Below, piece after piece: positions 48,071 to 57,157 of a DNA stretch of 64,000 nt. Positions within the stretch are counted from its first letter, which is position 1, and each line of letters starts with the position of its first letter. The notes below the pieces were generated by a model that had not been told where the DNA came from, did not search any database, and was given only the letters and a program-made list of their open reading frames with translations. The position numbers and the translations under genes were made by a program. This DNA comes from Pseudomonas antarctica (GTDB lineage Bacteria; Pseudomonadota; Gammaproteobacteria; Pseudomonadales; Pseudomonadaceae). The DNA lies in the NCBI RefSeq assembly GCF_001647715.1, contig NZ_CP015600.1, positions 5,828,001 through 5,892,000 on the forward strand, written 5' to 3'.

Positions 48071-48155
48071 GTGGGAGCTGGCTTGCCTGCGATACAGGCG
48101 CCGCGCTGTATCAGGCAAACCGAGTAACTGCCATTGCAGGCAAGCCGGCTCCCAC
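48071..48155. repeat. REP pair (REPIN-like), between acyl-CoA dehydrogenase 3 and the FlgC-like gene
   Basis: GTGGGAGCTGGCTTGCCTGC (48071-48090) and its near-perfect inverted copy (48136-48155) face each other across 45 bases. The 334-bp gap 47850-48183 otherwise holds only the PsrA-like site. Confidence 0.85.
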
Positions 48156-48183
48156 AGAAAGCGAGAGCCCGCGTATGAGGGCG

Positions 48184-48465
48184 TTAAGCGTAGGTGTCGA
48201 TCAAGGTGCCGAGCATTTCATTCGAAGCCTTGGCAACTTTGGCGCCCAGCTCCACTTGAAACTTGCCCTGGGCCATTTCGACCATATTGCTCGCCGAGTT
48301 GGACGGCTGGGCGCGATCGTTGGCTTGCAAACGGTCGCTTTGGGCGTCGGAGGGCTGGGTCGTCGCGGCGCTGGCAATGTTGCCGGCGGCCTGGTCGACG
48401 CGGTTCTGCCCGGCCTGAATAGTGCTCAGCCCCGAATAAAACGCGCTGCTTCCAGAGATTTCCAT
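48184..48465 (-). CDS. Small protein with both ends resembling flagellar rod/hook proteins
   Basis: A 93-aa protein. The N-terminal SAFYSGLSTIQAGQNRVDQA, then AGNIASA, resembles the rod-protein opening (SGLxAxQxRLDVxANNIAN). The C-terminal MVEMAQGKFQVELGAKVAKA, then NEMLGTLIDTYA, resembles the closing helix of rod/hook proteins (MVxLxxAQxxYxANAKVIKT). The middle is only about 30 polar residues. It could be a minimal rod-type coiled coil. There are no flagellar genes nearby. It lies between acyl-CoA dehydrogenases and bioD, a position I believe is conserved in Pseudomonas. Function unknown. Confidence 0.8.
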   Translation of the reverse strand: MEISGSSAFYSGLSTIQAGQNRVDQAAGNIASAATTQPSDAQSDRLQANDRAQPSNSASNMVEMAQGKFQVELGAKVAKASNEMLGTLIDTYA

Positions 48466-48571
48466 GGCGTAAGCCTGCCTTTAGAGAATCGTGAACCTGA
48501 ATTGAAGCAGACATCCTGGCAAAACGCCCGTCAAAAACACTAATGGCATAATGCCTTAGCGATAGCCAAAA

Positions 48572-49252
48572 TCAGTCAAGCAGGTCCAATTCCAGGTACT
48601 CGGCCACAGCTTCGGCGCTGGCCTGCTTGAGTTTCGGCACGCGGCCCAGGCATGGCGCGGGCAATCGTTCAGCCAGGGTAGCGAGGTTCTCTTCCAGACG
48701 AGAGGTCTTGGGGTCGATGATATTCGCCACCCAGCCAGCCAACGGCAAACCGTCCCGCGCGATGGCTTCAGCGGTCAGCAAGGCATGGCTGATACAGCCC
48801 AGGCGCACGCCCACCACCAGGATCACCGGTAACTTGAGCGCCATGGCCAGGTCCGACAGGTTGTCCTGATCGGCCAGCGGCACGCGCCAGCCTCCCGCAC
48901 CTTCAATCAGGGTGAAATCTGCCTGCCGCGCCAGTATTTGCTGCATCGGTTTCAAGAGCGATTGCACCGTCAAGGCAACGCCCGCTTCGCGCGCCGCCAG
49001 GTGAGGCGCGATGGCCGGCTCGAACGCTACCGGGTTAACTTCGGCATAGCTCAGCGGCAACGAACACTCAGCCAGCAGCGCCAAAGCGTCAGCATTGCGC
49101 AGCCCTTTGGGCGTCACCTGACAGCCAGAGGCCACCGGTTTTCCGGCAGCGGTACTTTTTCCCGCGAGCCGTGCGGCATGTAGCAGGCCGGCGGCGATGG
49201 TGGTCTTGCCGACATCAGTGTCGGTGCCCGTGATGAAGTAAGCGGCGCTCAT
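48572..49252 (-). CDS. bioD: Dethiobiotin synthetase BioD
   Basis: A 226-aa enzyme that closes the ureido ring of dethiobiotin from 7,8-diaminopelargonate, CO2 and ATP. The P-loop [19 protein letters not shown] is at the N-terminus, and [12 protein letters not shown] is the second conserved segment. It is the last gene of bioBFHCD, and its start overlaps the bioC stop by four bases. bioA is not in this cluster. Confidence 0.96.
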   Translation of the reverse strand: MSAAYFITGTDTDVGKTTIAAGLLHAARLAGKSTAAGKPVASGCQVTPKGLRNADALALLAECSLPLSYAEVNPVAFEPAIAPHLAAREAGVALTVQSLLKPMQQILARQADFTLIEGAGGWRVPLADQDNLSDLAMALKLPVILVVGVRLGCISHALLTAEAIARDGLPLAGWVANIIDPKTSRLEENLATLAERLPAPCLGRVPKLKQASAEAVAEYLELDLLD

Positions 49253-50073
49253 AGAGGTTTCTCCAGTACGGCATACACCACTTGATACGTGGCGGGCAGG
49301 CCCTGGGCCTGACGGAACTGCTCGTAAGCGTCCACCAGTGCAACAATCCGCGCGCGCCCCGTCAAGCCTCCCGGACGACCCGGGTTGAGGTTATGCGCGC
49401 CCAACGCTTTGAGTTCGTGGGTGAGGCTGCGCACATCCGGGTAGTGCAACACATGGGGCCGGCGCTCCAGGCTCACCATCCGCAAGCCGCTGGCGGCGCA
49501 CAACTGTTGATAAGCCTCGAAGGTGCGGAAGCGGTTGACGTGCACCCACCCATCCGCCGCACGCCAGCTTTCGCGCAACTCATCCAGGGTGCCCACGCAC
49601 AGGCTCGCGAATGCCAGCACGCCACCAGGGTGCAGCACGCGGCGGGCCTCGCTGAGCACAGCGTCGAAATTCGCACACCATTGCACCGCCAGGCTGGAGA
49701 AGATCAACCCGCAACTGTCCGCCTGCAAAGGCAGGCGTTCGGCGTCCCCGGCGATGAAATGCTCGGCGCCGCCCAATGGCCGCGCGTGGTTGAGCATGCC
49801 CTCGGCAATATCCAGCGCGACACCCTGGCTGCCAGGCAATCGTTCGCCCAACACGCGGCTGAAAAACCCTGTGCCACAGCCCAGGTCCAGCCAGCGTTGC
49901 GGCGCGCTGCCCGCCGGCAAGCGAGCCAGCAGTTCAGTCCCCACCGCGCGCTGCAACTCGGCCACGCTGTCATAGCTGGCCGCCGCACGGGAAAACGACG
50001 CCGCCACCTGGCGCTTGTCCGGCAAGGCACCCGGCAGTGAGGGGTGGGATAAATCAGTCATCAACGCACTCAT
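49249..50073 (-). CDS. bioC: Malonyl-ACP O-methyltransferase BioC
   Basis: A 274-aa SAM methyltransferase that caps the malonyl thioester so that fatty acid synthesis can build pimeloyl-ACP methyl ester. The SAM motif is [15 protein letters not shown], followed by [10 protein letters not shown] and GDAERLPL. The ATG at 50073 overlaps the bioH 3' end by 20 bases. A second ATG four codons later is also possible. It works in sequence with the neighbouring bioH product. Confidence 0.95.
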   Translation of the reverse strand: MSALMTDLSHPSLPGALPDKRQVAASFSRAAASYDSVAELQRAVGTELLARLPAGSAPQRWLDLGCGTGFFSRVLGERLPGSQGVALDIAEGMLNHARPLGGAEHFIAGDAERLPLQADSCGLIFSSLAVQWCANFDAVLSEARRVLHPGGVLAFASLCVGTLDELRESWRAADGWVHVNRFRTFEAYQQLCAASGLRMVSLERRPHVLHYPDVRSLTHELKALGAHNLNPGRPGGLTGRARIVALVDAYEQFRQAQGLPATYQVVYAVLEKPL

Positions 50074-50785
50074 GCAAAAAAGCCTGGATGGCCCCCGCTA
50101 CACCGTGAGGGTCCTCCAGAAGAAAAGCGTGACCGGCCTGTTCAATCAGGCCGATTTCAACATCAGGCAGCAGGGCCAGCAGATCGCTGGCGGCTTCGGC
50201 GGGCACCAGGCCATCCAGGCCGCCAAACAGGTGCAGTTGCGGGCCGCGATAGCCTTGCAAGGCCGCACGGGTATCCAGTTGGGCGAGCAGTTCCAGGCCC
50301 GGCATCAGCACATTGGAAGGCGTATTCGGTGCCCCGCTGACCAACAAGCGCGATAGCCCGCGGGGGTCTTCGGCACCCTTGGCGCACAGCAGGCCGAAGC
50401 GTTTGAGGGTGACCTGGGAATCGGCGTGGCAACCGGCGAGGAACGCATCGAAGGTTTCGGCGGGCATCGCGTTGGGCCAGCTTTCATGAGCGACAAAACT
50501 CGGGTTGCTCGCCAACGTCAGCAGGCCGCAGCAACGCTCGCCACGCCGCGCCGCCAACTCGGAGGCGAGCATGCCGCCCAGGGACCAGCCGCCCAGCCAG
50601 GCGTTGTCCGGCAGCGTGGCGTCGAGTTCGTCGAGCCATTCATCCAGATCACTCGAAGCCAGCGTCGGCAATGGCTCAATGTGCACGTGCAGGTGTTCGT
50701 CGAGGCCGCGCAAGGCGGCGGCCAAAGGCTCCAGCGGTGAAACGCCGAGGCCCCAGCCAGGCAGCAATATCAGCCGATCACGCAT
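50054..50785 (-). CDS. bioH: Pimeloyl-ACP methyl ester carboxylesterase BioH
   Basis: A 243-aa alpha/beta hydrolase that removes the methyl group added by BioC, which ends the elongation cycle at pimeloyl-ACP. The nucleophile elbow is GGWSLGGML with S68. The acid and the histidine are in [10 protein letters not shown] and [12 protein letters not shown]. It overlaps both neighbours (bioF by eight bases, bioC by 20), which indicates tight coupling. Confidence 0.95.
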   Translation of the reverse strand: MRDRLILLPGWGLGVSPLEPLAAALRGLDEHLHVHIEPLPTLASSDLDEWLDELDATLPDNAWLGGWSLGGMLASELAARRGERCCGLLTLASNPSFVAHESWPNAMPAETFDAFLAGCHADSQVTLKRFGLLCAKGAEDPRGLSRLLVSGAPNTPSNVLMPGLELLAQLDTRAALQGYRGPQLHLFGGLDGLVPAEAASDLLALLPDVEIGLIEQAGHAFLLEDPHGVAGAIQAFLHECVDD

Positions 50786-51959
50786 GGTCGGGCTCCGTGA
50801 TGCTTAACAAACGGAAACACTCTTCCAATCCGCTTAACAATAGCTGCACCTGCGCCTCGCTGTGGGCCGCCGTCAATGTCACGCGCAGTCGGGCACTGCC
50901 GGCTGGCACGGTAGGCGGGCGAATAGCAGTCACCATCAGGCCGCGCTCGCGCAACATCTGTGACAGGCGCATGGCCTTGGCGCTGTCGCCGATCATGATC
51001 GGCTGGATCGGCGTAAAGCTGTCCATCAATGCCAGGCCGATCTGCTCGGCGCCCCGGCGGAACTGGCGGATCAGGTTATTGAGGTGCTCGCGTCGCCACT
51101 GTTCGGTGCGCAGCAGCTCGAGGCTCTTCAAGGTTGCACAGGCCAATGCCGGCGGTTGGCTGGTGGTGTAGATATACGGCCGGGCGAACTGGATCAGGCT
51201 CTCGATCAGCTCTTCGCTGCCCGCCACAAACGCCCCGGCGGTGCCAAACGCTTTGCCCAGGGTGCCGACCAGCACCGGCACGTCCTCCTGGCTCAGGCCG
51301 AAATGCTCGACGATCCCGCCACCCTTTGCGCCCAACGGGCCAAAACCATGGGCGTCGTCCACCATCAACCAGGCGCCTTTGGCCTTGGTTTCACGGGCCA
51401 ACGCTGGCAGGTCAGCCAGGTCGCCGTCCATGCTGAATACCCCATCGGTGACCACCAGCGTATTGCCGGTCGCCCTCTCCAGCCGTTTGGCCAGGCTGTC
51501 GGCGTCGTTATGCAGATAGCGGTTGAATCGCGCCCCGGACAACAAACCTGCATCCAGCAGCGACGCGTGGTTGAGCCGGTCCTCGAGCACCGTATCGCCC
51601 TGCCCCACCAACGCAGTGACCGCACCGAGGTTGGCCATATAGCCAGTGGTAAACAGCAGTGCACGCGGGCGACCGGTCAGGTCGGCGAGGGCTTCTTCCA
51701 GTTCGTGGTGCGGCGTGGCATGGCCCACCACCAAGTGCGAAGCGCCACCGCCCACGCCCCAACGGGACGCACCGGCGCGCCAGGCTTCGATCACTTGCGG
51801 GTGATTGGCCAGGCCCAGGTAATCGTTATTGCAGAACGCCAACAGCGGTTGGCCGTCCACCACCACTTGCGGGCCTTGGGGGCTGTCCAGCAAGGGACGT
51901 TGACGGTACAGGTGTTCGGCACGGCGGGCAGCGAGACGCGCGGCGAGATCAAAAGACAT
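50778..51959 (-). CDS. bioF: 8-amino-7-oxononanoate synthase BioF
   Basis: A 393-aa PLP enzyme that condenses pimeloyl-ACP and L-alanine to 8-amino-7-oxononanoate. Typical segments are [47 protein letters not shown] and the PLP lysine in [20 protein letters not shown] pair of about 90 bases separates it from bioB, so message stability or termination may differ between bioB and the downstream genes. Confidence 0.96.
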   Translation of the reverse strand: MSFDLAARLAARRAEHLYRQRPLLDSPQGPQVVVDGQPLLAFCNNDYLGLANHPQVIEAWRAGASRWGVGGGASHLVVGHATPHHELEEALADLTGRPRALLFTTGYMANLGAVTALVGQGDTVLEDRLNHASLLDAGLLSGARFNRYLHNDADSLAKRLERATGNTLVVTDGVFSMDGDLADLPALARETKAKGAWLMVDDAHGFGPLGAKGGGIVEHFGLSQEDVPVLVGTLGKAFGTAGAFVAGSEELIESLIQFARPYIYTTSQPPALACATLKSLELLRTEQWRREHLNNLIRQFRRGAEQIGLALMDSFTPIQPIMIGDSAKAMRLSQMLRERGLMVTAIRPPTVPAGSARLRVTLTAAHSEAQVQLLLSGLEECFRLLSITEPDHA

Positions 51960-51996
51960 GCAGGCCTCGGTAGATCAGGTGGAACTCGGTCAAAAA

Positions 51997-52087
51997 TGTG
52001 GGAGCGGGCTTGCTCGCGAAGGCGGTGTATCAGTCACTGCATCTATCAACTGACCGATCGCCTTCGCGAGCAAGCCCGCTCCCACAT
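51997..52087. repeat. REP pair (REPIN-like) between bioB and bioF
   Basis: GTGGGAGCGGGCTTGCTCGC followed by GAAGGCG faces its inverted copy across about 35 bases. The structure fills almost the entire bioB-bioF gap and would form a long hairpin in the bio message. Confidence 0.9.
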
Positions 52088-52103
52088 TTGGAGTGCATTT
52101 CAA

Positions 52104-53159
52104 TCAAACAACAGCGTTATAAAACTGCTCGCTGCTCTTTTGCTCAACCAACGCCTGCTCAATCGCCGCCTGATGCACTTCATCCGCGTGCTCTTCACGC
52201 GCTTCCGGCAGGATGCCCAGGCGCGCGAACAGTTGCATGTCCTTGTCTGCCTGCGGGTTGGCGGTGGTCAGCAACTTGTCGCCGTAGAAGATCGAATTGG
52301 CACCGGCGAAAAACGCCAGGGCCTGCATCTGCTCGTTCATCGCCTCACGACCGGCCGACAGGCGCACATGGGATTGCGGCATCAGGATGCGCGCCACCGC
52401 CAGCATGCGGATGAAGTCGAACGGGTCGATGTCTTCGGCGTTTTCCAGCGGCGTACCGGCTACCTTCACCAGCATATTGATCGGCACCGACTCCGGATGC
52501 TCCGGCAGGTTGGCCAACTGGATCAGCAGGTTGGCGCGGTCGTCGAGGGACTCGCCCATGCCGAGGATGCCGCCCGAGCAGATTTTCATCCCGGAATCGC
52601 GCACATAAGCCAGGGTTTGCAGGCGCTCGCCGTAGGTGCGGGTGGTGATGATGCTGCCGTAGAACTCGGGCGAGGTGTCGAGGTTGTGGTTGTAGTAGTC
52701 GAGGCCGGCCTGGGCCAGGGCTTCAGTCTGGTCCTGGTCGAGACGACCGAGGGTCATGCAGGTTTCCAGGCCCATGGCCTTCACGCCTTTGACCATTTCA
52801 AGCACGTACGGCATGTCTTTGGCCGACGGGTGTTTCCAGGCGGCGCCCATGCAGAAGCGGGTCGAACCGATGGCCTTGGCGCGAGCGGCCTCTTCGAGGA
52901 CCTTCTGCACCTCCATCAGCTTTTCTTTTTCCAGGCCGGTGTTGTAGTGGCCCGACTGCGGACAATATTTGCAATCTTCCGGGCAGGCGCCGGTTTTGAT
53001 CGACAGCAAGGTCGACACCTGCACCCGGTTGGCGTCGAAATGCGCGCGGTGCACGGTCTGCGCCTGGAACAACAGGTCATTGAAGGGCTGTACAAACAGC
53101 GCTTTGACTTCGGCTAAGGACCAATCGTGACGCAGGGTGGCAGTGGTGCTGGCGCTCAT
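52104..53159 (-). CDS. bioB: Biotin synthase BioB (radical SAM)
   Basis: A 351-aa radical SAM enzyme that inserts sulfur into dethiobiotin. The SAM cluster cysteines C59, C63 and C66 are in [15 protein letters not shown]. Conserved [12 protein letters not shown] and [14 protein letters not shown] segments follow. It is the first gene of the biotin operon, preceded by a TTGACA-type promoter that overlaps a BirA-type operator. Confidence 0.97.
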   Translation of the reverse strand: MSASTTATLRHDWSLAEVKALFVQPFNDLLFQAQTVHRAHFDANRVQVSTLLSIKTGACPEDCKYCPQSGHYNTGLEKEKLMEVQKVLEEAARAKAIGSTRFCMGAAWKHPSAKDMPYVLEMVKGVKAMGLETCMTLGRLDQDQTEALAQAGLDYYNHNLDTSPEFYGSIITTRTYGERLQTLAYVRDSGMKICSGGILGMGESLDDRANLLIQLANLPEHPESVPINMLVKVAGTPLENAEDIDPFDFIRMLAVARILMPQSHVRLSAGREAMNEQMQALAFFAGANSIFYGDKLLTTANPQADKDMQLFARLGILPEAREEHADEVHQAAIEQALVEQKSSEQFYNAVV

Positions 53160-53235
53160 GGGCGATTCCTTGATTATGCTTGGGCTTTCGCTGTGGGAAG
53201 GGCAATACCCACAGGCACGACACGGATGCTCGGCA

Positions 53236-53288
53236 TATTTAAGGAAGATTCATGCACTGTCAACCCGAATACAAACACAAGGTTTACA
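53236..53288 (-). promoter_or_regulatory. Biotin operon promoter with BirA-type operator
   Basis: The operator halves are TGTCAACC (53258-53265) and GGTTTACA (53281-53288), separated by 15 bases, which fits the gammaproteobacterial BirA pattern TGTAAACC-N14/16-GGTTTACA. On the minus strand the left half contains a perfect -35 TTGACA (53263-53258) with an AT-rich -10 TAAATA (53241-53236) 16 bases away. BirA loaded with biotinyl-AMP would therefore block bioB transcription. The site also lies inside the first 13 codons of comF. Confidence 0.75.
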
Positions 53289-53989
53289 TCTGGTTAAAAA
53301 ACAACCAGCACTGTTTAATCTGCGATGAAGCTACAGAATCCAGCGATTGCGTGTGCAACGTCTGCGAAATCGAACTGCCGTGGCTAATGGAGCACTGCGA
53401 AGTGTGTGCGCTGCCGCTGCCGATGGATGGATTGGTGTGCGGCCAATGTCAGAAGCAACCACCGGCCTTTAAACGGGTGATTGCGCCCTGGACCTACAGT
53501 TTCCCTGTCGACACACTCATCAGCCGCTTCAAACACCAGTCACGCTGGCCGCTCGGCCATCTGCTCGCGCGTTTACTGGGGCACCACCTGCAACACCGCT
53601 TCGACAACGCCGAACTCGCCCGGCCCGACTGCCTGCTGGCGGTGCCCATGGCGCGCAAACGCCTGCGCCAACGGGGTTTTAATCAGGCGTTGATGCTGGC
53701 CCGCTGGCTCAGCGAAGACCTCGACCTCCCCCACGATGAACAGGTGTTGTTACGCCCCCATGAAACCGTCGCGCAACAAGCCCTGGACGCCAGGACCCGT
53801 AAACGCAACCTGCTCACGGCGTTTTCACTGGCACCTGGCGCCCACGTGCAAGGCCGCCACCTGGCGCTGGTGGACGACGTACTCACCACCGGCGCTACGG
53901 CCCACAGCGTGGCCCGGCTGTTGATGGAAGCCGGTGCGCGCCAGGTCGACATCTACTGCCTGGCACGCACGCCAAAACCCGGCACATGA
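53252..53989 (+). CDS. comF: ComF family phosphoribosyltransferase-like protein
   Basis: A 245-aa protein. The N-terminus has a double zinc-ribbon-like cysteine set (CLICDEATESSDCVCNVC, then HCEVCALPL and CGQCQ). The C-terminal phosphoribosyltransferase domain has the PRPP motif LALVDDVLTTGATAHSVARL and RKRLRQRGFNQALMLA. ComF proteins are needed for DNA uptake in competent bacteria, but in Pseudomonas the role is unknown. The ATG at 53252 has AAGGAAG before it. This start puts the biotin operator inside the coding region. Confidence 0.88.
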   Translation: MHCQPEYKHKVYIWLKNNQHCLICDEATESSDCVCNVCEIELPWLMEHCEVCALPLPMDGLVCGQCQKQPPAFKRVIAPWTYSFPVDTLISRFKHQSRWPLGHLLARLLGHHLQHRFDNAELARPDCLLAVPMARKRLRQRGFNQALMLARWLSEDLDLPHDEQVLLRPHETVAQQALDARTRKRNLLTAFSLAPGAHVQGRHLALVDDVLTTGATAHSVARLLMEAGARQVDIYCLARTPKPGT

Positions 53990-54046
53990 CTTGACTCCCG
54001 TGCGCCACGCCTGCAACGTCCGCTGACCTTATCCAAGCGTGCGCAC

Positions 54047-54811
54047 ATGTCTCTGCCGACCTCCCTCAGCCAACACATCATCCGCCGTCCCCAGCGTATC
54101 GCCCTGCTGGCGCACATCGCCGAGCAGGGTTCGATCACCCGCGCGGCGAAAAGCGCCGGTTTGAGCTACAAGGCCGCCTGGGACGCCATCGATGAACTGA
54201 ATAACCTGGCGCAAAAACCACTGGTCGAACGCAGCGTCGGCGGCAAGGGCGGCGGCGGCGCCAAGCTGACGGCCGAAGGTGAGCGCGTATTGCGCCTCTA
54301 CCAGCGCCTGCAAGTGCTGCAGGCGCAGGTGCTCGATTCGGACGAAGATGCCAGCGACTTCAACCTGCTGGGCCGCTTGATGCTGCGCACCAGCGCGCGC
54401 AACCAACTGCACGGCCAGGTCAGCAGCATTGAGAGCCACGGCCGCAATGACGTGATCCGCCTGCAACTGTCCGGCGGCCTGAGCCTGAAGGCGCAGATCA
54501 CCCACGACAGCACGCAGCGGCTGGAACTTGAGATCGGCACAGAAGTGGTGGCCTTGATCAAGGCCGGTTGGCTGGAATTGCTCGCCACCGAGCAAACTGC
54601 AACACCTGGACACAATTGCATGAGCGGTGTCATCGAGACGGTTTTCGCCGCCGATGACGGCCCCAGCGAGGTGCGTATCGCCCTGCCCAATGGCCAGGTT
54701 TTGTGCGCCCTGGCGCAGCCGGCCGCGCTCAGGGGATTGAGCGCCGCCGAAGGCCAACCGATCCAGGTGCAGTTCTCGCCCAGCAACGTGTTGCTCGGCA
54801 CGCCGGTTTAA
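54047..54811 (+). CDS. modE: ModE-type molybdenum-responsive regulator (HTH plus two TOBE domains)
   Basis: A 254-aa protein. An N-terminal LysR-like winged helix (RIALLAHIAEQGSITRAAKS, AGLSYKAAWDAIDELN) is followed by two TOBE/Mop units at about residues 120-185 and 190-252. These bind molybdate in ModE. The overall layout and length match ModE (about 262 aa in E. coli). No modABC transporter genes are adjacent, so its regulon is elsewhere or it controls molybdoenzyme genes. Confidence 0.85.
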   Translation: MSLPTSLSQHIIRRPQRIALLAHIAEQGSITRAAKSAGLSYKAAWDAIDELNNLAQKPLVERSVGGKGGGGAKLTAEGERVLRLYQRLQVLQAQVLDSDEDASDFNLLGRLMLRTSARNQLHGQVSSIESHGRNDVIRLQLSGGLSLKAQITHDSTQRLELEIGTEVVALIKAGWLELLATEQTATPGHNCMSGVIETVFAADDGPSEVRIALPNGQVLCALAQPAALRGLSAAEGQPIQVQFSPSNVLLGTPV

Positions 54812-54901
54812 CGGGCGGGCGTGCTGCGCTCGCCTTCAAACTGCAACAATTTCGTCACGACCGCTCCTTAAGGTGTCTGCAAAAACCGCAGGGAGCCTGA
54901 A

Positions 54902-56800
54902 ATGAGCCTATTAGAAGAAAACCAAGCCACTGACCTCGAACAGATGGTCGGCCTCACCCGCCGTCGTTTTATCGGCGCCGGCGCCCTGTGCGGTGCCGCG
55001 ATGTTCCTGGGTGGCAACCTGCTGACCCGCAGCGCATTGGCCGTGAATGCCGCGACCGCCAGCCCATTGTTGGGCTTTACCAGCATCGCCGCCGCCACCA
55101 GCGACGCCATCACCTTGCCGCCCGGCTACACCGCCTCGGTGTTGATCAGTTGGGGCCAGCCGCTGCACAAGAATGGCCCGGCCTTTGACCCGTCCGGCAA
55201 CGGCAGCGCCAAGGCCCAGGAGCAGCAATTCGGTGACAACAACGACGGCATGAGCCTGTTCGCCTTCCCTGGCGACGACAACCGCGCACTCATGGCGATC
55301 AACAACGAATACACCAACTACCGTTACCTCTACGCCCACGGCGGTGCGCCGCAGTCTGCCGAAGACGTGCACAAGGCGCAGGCCAGCGAAGGCGTGTCGG
55401 TCATCGAAGTGCGGCGCAAGGGCGACAGTTGGCAGTTCGTCCAGGACTCGCGCTACAACCGACGTATCCACGGCAACTCGCCCATTCGCCTGAGCGGCCC
55501 GGCCGCAGGGCATGAATGGCTGAAAACCAGCGCTGACAAAACCGGCAAAAACGTGCTCGGCACCTTCCAGAACTGCGCCAACGGCAAGACGCCGTGGGGC
55601 ACTTATCTGACGTGCGAAGAGAACTTCACCGACTGCTTCGGCAGCAGCAACCCTCAACAAACCTTTGACGCGGGGCAAAAGCGCTACGGCGTGGTGGCCA
55701 CCAGTAAAGAGATCAACTGGCACCCGCACGACCCGCGTTTTGACATGGCCAAGAACCCCAATGAACTCAACCGGCATGGTTGGGTGGTGGAGATCGACCC
55801 GTTCGACCCGAAGTCCACGCCGGTCAAGCGCACCGCCCTTGGTCGCTTCAAGCACGAAAACGCCGCGCTGGCAGAAACCCGCGACGGGCGTGCCGTGGTG
55901 TACATGGGCGACGACGAACGCGGTGAGTTCATCTACAAATTTGTCAGCCGCGATCCGATCAATCATCACAACCCGAATGCCAACAAGGACCTGCTCGACC
56001 ACGGCACGTTATACGTGGCCATTTTCGACGCTGGCGACGGCAATGCCGATCATCCCAAGGGCAAAGGCGAATGGGTCGAGCTGACCCACGGCAAAAACGG
56101 CATCGACGCCAGCAGCGGTTTCGCCAGCCAGGCCGAAGTGCTGATCCATGCACGCCTGGCCGCCAGTGTGGTGAAAGCCACCCGCATGGACCGCCCGGAA
56201 TGGATCGTGGTCAGCCCCACCGATGGCCAGGTCTACTGCACGCTCACCAACAACGCCAAGCGCGGCGAAGACGGCCAACCTGTGGGCGGGCCCAACCCGC
56301 GCGAGAAAAATGTCTACGGCCAGATCCTGCGCTGGAAAGCCGATGCCGATAACCACGGCGCCCCGACCTTTACCTGGGACCTGTTTGTGGTGGCCGGCAA
56401 CCCGGGTGTGCATGCCGGCACACCCAAAGGCGGCTCTGCCAACATCAACCCGCAAAACATGTTCAACAGCCCCGATGGCCTGGGTTTCGACAAGGCCGGG
56501 CGCCTGTGGATTCTGACCGACGGCGACTACAGCAACGCGGGCGACTTCGCCGGCATGGGCAATAACCAGATGCTGTGTGCCGACCCGACGACCGGCGAAA
56601 TTCGCCGTTTCATGGTCGGGCCGGTGGCGTGTGAGGTCACGGGGATCAGCTTTTCGCCGGATCAGAAGACGCTGTTCGTGGGGATTCAGCACCCTGGGGA
56701 AACCGGTGGTTCGACCTGGCCACAGCATCTGCCCAACGGTAAACCGCGCTCGTCAGTGATGGCGATTCGGCGGGATGACGGTGGGGTTGTCGGCGCCTGA
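54902..56800 (+). CDS. PhoX family phosphatase (DUF839), Tat-exported
   Basis: A 632-aa secreted protein. A twin-arginine signal with TRRRFIGAGALCGAAMFLGG starts at residue 19, so the protein is exported folded. The body is the PhoX/DUF839 beta-propeller, with INNEYTNYRYLY, LTCEENFTDCFG and GRLWILTDGDYSNAG segments that hold the calcium/iron ligands of the family. PhoX enzymes are alkaline phosphatases, but this broad family also has members without known activity. Adjacent genes give no further hint. Confidence 0.85.
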   Translation: MSLLEENQATDLEQMVGLTRRRFIGAGALCGAAMFLGGNLLTRSALAVNAATASPLLGFTSIAAATSDAITLPPGYTASVLISWGQPLHKNGPAFDPSGNGSAKAQEQQFGDNNDGMSLFAFPGDDNRALMAINNEYTNYRYLYAHGGAPQSAEDVHKAQASEGVSVIEVRRKGDSWQFVQDSRYNRRIHGNSPIRLSGPAAGHEWLKTSADKTGKNVLGTFQNCANGKTPWGTYLTCEENFTDCFGSSNPQQTFDAGQKRYGVVATSKEINWHPHDPRFDMAKNPNELNRHGWVVEIDPFDPKSTPVKRTALGRFKHENAALAETRDGRAVVYMGDDERGEFIYKFVSRDPINHHNPNANKDLLDHGTLYVAIFDAGDGNADHPKGKGEWVELTHGKNGIDASSGFASQAEVLIHARLAASVVKATRMDRPEWIVVSPTDGQVYCTLTNNAKRGEDGQPVGGPNPREKNVYGQILRWKADADNHGAPTFTWDLFVVAGNPGVHAGTPKGGSANINPQNMFNSPDGLGFDKAGRLWILTDGDYSNAGDFAGMGNNQMLCADPTTGEIRRFMVGPVACEVTGISFSPDQKTLFVGIQHPGETGGSTWPQHLPNGKPRSSVMAIRRDDGGVVGA

Positions 56801-56805
56801 CAGGG

Positions 56806-57100
56806 CCTCATCGCGGGCAAGCCCGCTCTCACAATTGATCGAGTTTCACCTTTGGAATGCGGTTGAATGTGGGAGCGGGCTTGCTCGCGAAGGCGTCCGC
56901 ACAGCCACCCCCTATCTCCCGCAATTGATCAAGTTTTACCTTTGGAATGCGGTCGAACGTGGGAGCGGGCTTGCCCGCGAAGGCGTCCGCACAGCCACCC
57001 CTATCTCGCGCAATTGATCAAGTTTTACCTTTGGAATTCGGTCGAACGTGGGAGCGGGCTTGCCCGCGAAGGCGTCCGCACAGCTACCACCTATCTATGC
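56806..57100. repeat. Three tandem ~90-bp units, each with a REP sequence, plus an inverted REP
   Basis: Units start at 56832, 56922 and 57011 (CAATTGATC...) and repeat at 90- and 89-base intervals with few differences. Each contains GTGGGAGCGGGCTTG(C/T)(C/T)CGCGAAGGCG. An opposite-facing, shortened REP precedes them at 56806-56831. They fill most of the 357-base gap between phoX and srkA. The frame stays open across them, which produces a spurious N-terminal extension of srkA. Confidence 0.9.
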
Positions 57101-57157
57101 GCGGGTGCGTTACCATATCGAGCCGGACGCGGCGCCCTGCTGCGCGCAGGAGTTCGC

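Noticed and set aside
51084..53117. 677-codon plus-strand frame across bioF and bioB
   Set aside because: It runs through two confirmed minus-strand genes and the REP pair between them, so it is a compositional artefact.
56832..57100. Tandem 90-bp units as tRNA-like or sRNA genes
   Set aside because: No cloverleaf or promoter is visible. Each unit is explained by a REP core plus flank.
56867..57157. 97-codon N-terminal extension of srkA
   Set aside because: The extension is encoded by REP-bearing tandem repeats. The ATG at 57158 has AGGAG and gives the family length.
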